The notes beneath the pieces are model-generated. The model was not told where the DNA came from and did not search any database. It saw nothing but the letters and a program-made list of their open reading frames with translations. A program made the position numbers and the translations under genes. Of a DNA stretch of 64,000 nt, positions 58,926 through 64,000 are shown one piece after another. Source of the DNA: Patella vulgata (lineage: Eukaryota > Mollusca > Gastropoda > Patellidae); contig NC_065884.2 in the NCBI RefSeq assembly GCF_932274485.2, positions 59,210,546 to 59,274,545 on the forward strand. The letters are read 5' to 3'. How positions within the stretch are numbered: position 1 is the stretch's first letter; each line of letters starts with the position of its first letter.

Positions 58926-61872
58926 AGGAAATACACAAAAACCTAAAAAAAAACATTTAAAATTAAACTGACTAGTGCTACTGTTTGAATTAATCCATAG
59001 TACCACTACGACATAAATTTAAATCAGATATTGGAATTGGAATTCACAGTCTGAATGGCTATATATCACGATCTTTATAAATTACAAACAGCAGCTTCAC
59101 AATAATGCTGTTTGTGTGCAACTAACCTATCTCATGTGCACATGAGATGTCACAGTGTATGAACAGTGTATAACTATAATTAATACAGCTGATTTCAGTT
59201 CAATTTCAATCAGCAGCAAAATTTTTATGCAAAGCTATAGTCTATAAGCACCACCTTTCTTTAACGGAAATGGTTCTTATTGACAATAACTTAAATTTCA
59301 TGTGTAGCAAGGATGAAATGACATTAATAATATAATCAAGTTTGAGGTAGTCATTTTGTTCAAACTTTGAAATAATTGTAAATCACTTAAAGGGCGTATG
59401 GCTCTATTCTTTGTAACCTTAAAATAGATGAAAATGGATCTAAAAACACATATTAATGTAATATGTTATATGAATGAAGGTATATAAAGTGATTTATTTC
59501 AATTTTTAAATTTTTTATTGTAAATTCCAATCAATATTGTTTGGTGAAATATGTGAATAGTCCAAATTGAACAGCAATCTTTTACGCCTAATTAGTCCGT
59601 TATACACGTTAATTTTTATTACGATCGAATCGTTTGTGAATCAGCCATTACTAATTACTTCGGAGTTGTCTTGTAAGCTATGCTTTTCTTTGTTCATTAC
59701 AAATCGTACCCGAAACTGTAGAATACACGACTTGTGAACTGATTTTAACATGTTCTTATATCTTAAATATTGGATATTAGGATCCCACATTTTCACGGCA
59801 ATATAAAAACATAAATATTGCTTGAAATGGGACTAATATTGAACTTTAATTCAGGTTTTTAATTACAAATTTTATGGAAAACATTGAGTTACAGGTTTAG
59901 CTCCTTTACGTAAAACAAATTATCAGATAGTTTTTTTAAAAGTTACATTTTATTGTAAATGACATAAATTTTAAAATACCATGCTATATGACTTATTTAC
60001 AGCCAAATCCTAAAGGGGAATAACTTTTAGAAAAGAAAATTAAATTAGGCTGGCATACTGGTACATTTGCGAGAGGTGTGTCATTATTATGGATCCATCC
60101 ATGCCCAACTGCATGTAATGAGCCACTGATGTGCAAAGAAAAGAGCAGATAGGACAAAAATAGTAAATATGATCAAGTTATTTTTATCAGTGAATTACTG
60201 TATGTCAAGCAATGAATTGAAAATAAAGCACAAAATGAGGTAAAAGTATAAATGGAAAAGATGAAATGTACCATATTCAACACAATAAACACTCAGTCCT
60301 TAAAAACTGTTCAAAATAAGGGGGTGTTAACTGGGGAAGAATCAAACCAAAAATAAAGCTTGAAACCCCATGGTGGTTTACTGTTCTGGGACACTTACGA
60401 CTGGTCTTACAAGAAAATTAGGTAAGTAAATGTGTACGCCATGATGAGAGCTTGGCCGGTGGGTGTTTACTGATGCTGGGCAATTATCATGTTGAATATG
60501 GTAAGACACAGGTATCCTTTAATCTTGCATTTTTCTTTCACATTCAAAATCAAATCTTACTTTTAAATTTGTAAAAATCGTTTAATATCACCCCAAATCA
60601 TCCAATTTGTACTTGTGTCCAATTTAAAGCTGACCATTTAATTTGTTTGATTTGGTAACAAGTGTCTAATTTACAAGGATATAATTTCCAGATCACTTTA
60701 AAAATAAACCCAAATGATTTTTGATGTATAATGATTAATTGGGATGTTATTTTTCAACAGTGGTCGGGGAAATTAAATGCTTGTAATTTGGACACTCATT
60801 ATAAAAATTAAACGGTAAGCTTTAAACTGGAAGTACAAATTAGACGAATTTAGACAATTTTTCTGAAAAAGATTTGATATTGAATGAACATGAAAGAAAT
60901 TAGTGCTAAATACCCAAGATTAAATGATACCCGGATTACAGTGAGAGATTTCATTTCCATAAGATATCACAAGGGATATTGACATGATGGCACATGTTTG
61001 AAAATAGATGGAAATTTCATATGTGCAGCATTTTAACATCGAGTTAATAACGAAAATACTCAAAACAGTATGAAACTTTGGAGAAACAGCAAGTCTTCTT
61101 TGAAACCACCAGGTTGAATATCTAGCTGTATGATTTTCATAAAAAGTTCACAATTATTCAAGTCTTTTTATTCTATTAACTATTAAGAATTACTTACACA
61201 GAACTGAAAGGAACATTTTAATGATTTTTTCAAGTAACTTGAGAGACATTCCATTTGGTTGAACCACATAAAAAGTATTTTCCATTTGAAGAGATTTATG
61301 TGTTTGAGGTAATCTTGTCATAGAATAATCTGAACCCAGTTCCACGTAAAACCCTAGATTGTGTCAAGCCCACGTGTTCAGCAGAGTATTTGCTTTGAAA
61401 AGTTTGTCTTTTCCAACTGAATCTGAGTATAGTGTGACTTGTAATAATAGAATATCATATTAATTATGGTTCACTCACTATAACAAACAGTACCTAATGA
61501 GCATTGCATTCGCTTCTACTGAACTCTGGCCAGGTCTGTTAGCAGATGATGTCCGCTAGAAATTTTTGGGAAATTGTCCTCAACGAGATCAAATATTAAA
61601 TAAAATCCTGTCTTGTGCTCAAAAGAGTACAAACGTGGAGAAAAGATTATTCGTGGAACCGAGATCTGGTTATGCCATTTAAACAGCCCTGATTTAATTA
61701 AATAAAATATACTATAACATAACTTGGTGAAATAGAAAAAAAAAAAAAAAATGTAAATCAATTTCATTAATTTTACTTTACATGTTTACTTTTTTGTTTT
61801 ATAACAGTCATACCAATATTTGACAATTTCAATATACAGTTGAACATGTAAAGTTCTAAATAAATCCAATAA

Positions 61873-62228
61873 TACAGGGTCTCTGGGCTTCCAATTAAAA
61901 ATTTTGCTACACGATTCTTATTTTGTGACTATTTCAAATTAGCAAAACATAGTTTTGAATTTGTTTCACAATTTTTTTAAATTTGGTTTTCCAGTTGGTA
62001 AAAATCCTATGACTGAAATGTGGGCCCTGCAGTACCCCTCATTCAAAAATACAGGGTCTCAGGACTCCAAATTAAAAAATTTTGTGACTATGTCAAATTA
62101 GCAAACCGGTTTGGTTTGTAGGTTATTTTTTTTTTTTTTATCAAATACCAGTAAATTTGATAATTTTTTATGTTTATTTTCGACTCAGTAAAATTCCTTT
62201 GACCGAAACATGAGCCCTGCAGTACCCC
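61873..62228. repeat. 177-bp tandem duplication
   Basis: TACAGGGTCTC at 61873 and 62050; both units contain TTTTGTGACTAT, CAAATTAGCAAA and GCCCTGCAGTACCCC. Moderately diverged. Confidence 0.85.
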
Positions 62229-62349
62229 AATGCAAATATTTTTGTATTCTAGAATAACTAAAACAACATGACGATGATCATAATGATAAATCAATTTAAT
62301 TGTTTCATTAACATAATGAATCATGATATACTAAAATTTACTTCAAAAC

Positions 62350-62573
62350 GTGGTAGGCCACACCAACTTAATTTTCTGTTCTTTGGGAACACCTGGGAAA
62401 TTTTTAAGTTTGAAATTTTAATTTTAGGAAACACCTGTTGAAAGTTTTTCTCCTTATTTGTTCGGGAAATTTTTAAGTTTGAAATTTTAAACTAAGCATC
62501 TCATGTGATTCAAGTCGTTATTTATTTATCTAGACCCTGGGAAGAACAGAAAATTATTTGGTGTGGTCTTAGC
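62350..62573. mobile_element. Inverted-end element, ~224 bp
   Basis: Left end TAGGCCACACCAACTTAATT and right end (complement) TAAGACCACACCAAATAATT, both followed by TTCTGTTCTT. Inside, a 75-bp local duplication (GGGAAATTTTTAAGTTTGAA near 62396 and 62464). Possible TA duplication; non-coding. Confidence 0.7.
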
Positions 62574-64000
62574 ACCATAAACTTTCTAATGCATAATTTT
62601 AATTAATGGATCTTTTTTCCCAATTCTGGACTAATTGTTTTGTAGGTATTTTGCATTCAGAAATATAATACATATTGAGAATAGAATTTTAGAAATTTTA
62701 TTTTCTATAACATATTTCACTAAATGTTTCTTAATCCATGCTAAAAATGTGTGTACAAATATTTATATACATAAACAAAAATTGACTTAATACAACATTT
62801 TTCACATAAAAAAACATACATTCTTCTTTAATATCGAACAAAAATGACGTAAAAACAATGAAAACACATTCCGACTACATATAATAGAATATAATAAAAA
62901 CATCAACTACGTTATAGCACTTATAGTATGTATTTAAAAAAGATGATACATGTATATGTATGAATATATATGAAAGAAAATGCCATATATACATACATGC
63001 AAAGCTATGTTTTATAATAATATATCATAAACAGATTCTCACTTTTAGGAGATTGTTCTTCAAAACAAAAACTGTCTTTGGCTTCGACTATTTTATTTTA
63101 TTAAAAAAAAAACCCAAGATATAAACGTATGAAGAATACATTGTGTATCCTACTTTGATAGTAGTCTCTAACAACTGATTTTCATTATGACACTATGACT
63201 ATAACCTCTTCATAGCAAGACGTCTAGATATTTTATACAAGGGCATTTAATTACTATATTGATGTTAGGAGGAAAGGTGCATTTTACCAAGGTTGCTGCA
63301 AATCATACAAAATGAGGTCCCAAAATAATAAGATTTCTAATGAAAAATAATCATTTATGTTCAACAGTCTATTAATCATAACAGCAATATTTCAATTTAA
63401 TTACAACAAACACCATTTAAAGATATATTCCCATAACATAATTAGATCATATATTGGACCCTCTAGCCCTTTTCTATCTGAAAGTCTGACAGTATATAAC
63501 GTGTATTGACCTAAAAAAATCCAAGATTCAAAGTAAGCCAACAAGAAATTAAAGCCGTTGAGTATTGATTCCTGAGACTGATGTTGATAGATTTACCTGC
63601 CAATTACACTCAATGTGCACCATTAACATGAGCACTCCTACGGTCAATGTCTTCCAAAGGTATTACTGCTTTTACAGATTATAGATCAGAATATTTTTCC
63701 CCAACATTTAACTTTATGCTTTATGATAATATATTTATCCGTTGTATTGCAATTTACTACACGTTTTATGCATGCTTGTACAAGGTGTATCTTTATTGTG
63801 CGAATTATAGTTTACACCAGCTTTATGATTTATGAACAATCAAAATCACAAATGGACCCATGTTTAAAATCCACATGTTTTTAATCTCTTTAAGAGCACA
63901 GTGCATATCATATATACAAAGGATGAATTATTCAAACACTGTTAGCAATATGTGACCCATGACCACAAAATGAGTCGGGAAGTCACAAGTCATTGTTTAT

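Larger units (their letters stand above)
52619..64000. other. Right-hand interval with no coding gene that I can support
   Basis: AT-rich DNA upstream of the DRAM-like gene. It contains candidate non-coding first exons near 53738 (minus) and 54380 (plus), a poly-C tract near 54619, SINE-B at 57430, a nested palindrome at 57902, a third MITE copy at 58456, a dispersed repeat at 58715, a 177-bp duplication at 61873 and an inverted-end element at 62350. The last 3 kb is plain AT-rich sequence; it might be the 3' UTR of a gene beyond the edge, but nothing shows this. Confidence 0.5.

Noticed and set aside
1-64000. Retrovirus, LTR, Polinton or other virus-like remains, and LINE reverse transcriptase
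   Set aside because: I looked for polymerase, integrase, capsid or envelope motifs and long terminal direct repeats and saw none; the mobile DNA is SINEs, MITEs and one Tc1 element.

Overview
The window looks like nuclear DNA of a lophotrochozoan animal, most likely a marine mollusc (gastropod-like). It is AT-rich, the genes are split by many introns with GT/AG borders, and it is crowded with tRNA-derived SINEs, small inverted-repeat elements and minisatellites. The species call is inference; no search could be run. I saw no retrovirus, LTR element or Polinton remains.

Layout: (1) 3-9717, plus strand: last five exons of a NACHT/WD-repeat gene of the NWD1/NWD2 type (STAND ATPase). Its second visible intron carries a Tc1-type DNA transposon with perfect ends and one poly-C lesion in the transposase. 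(2) 11700-15522, minus strand: a complete five-exon SLX1 structure-specific endonuclease gene (GIY-YIG nuclease plus zinc-binding RING/PHD-like domain, 284 aa). (3) 17310-31762, plus strand, divergent from SLX1: a complete four-exon fatty acid-binding protein gene (133 aa) with canonical intron positions and a 9.8 kb third intron. (4) 31763-43994: gene-free, repeat-rich DNA. (5) 43995-52618, minus strand: a complete seven-exon DRAM-type (Frag1/DRAM/Sfk1) six-membrane-span protein gene (255 aa). (6) 52619-64000: no coding gene that I can support; possible 5' exons near 53.7 and 54.4 kb, then repeats.

The four genes do not form one pathway. They are an intracellular signalling/scaffold ATPase, a DNA-repair nuclease, a lipid carrier and a lysosome/autophagy membrane protein. 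SLX1 and FABP are divergent and share a 1.8 kb interval with two CACGTG boxes.

The most unusual item is a 39-bp minisatellite (about 18 units) in the last DRAM intron. Each unit appears to be a copy of the 3' splice site and first bases of the last DRAM exon, so it forms an array of decoy splice acceptors, each leading to an early stop. Other noteworthy items are a dimeric SINE inserted as one unit into an older SINE with a 13-bp target duplication, two SINE families with different tRNA-like heads but the same 3' end, a 56-bp-stem foldback, very tight G-quadruplex motifs, and a small element family with 9-bp target duplications.
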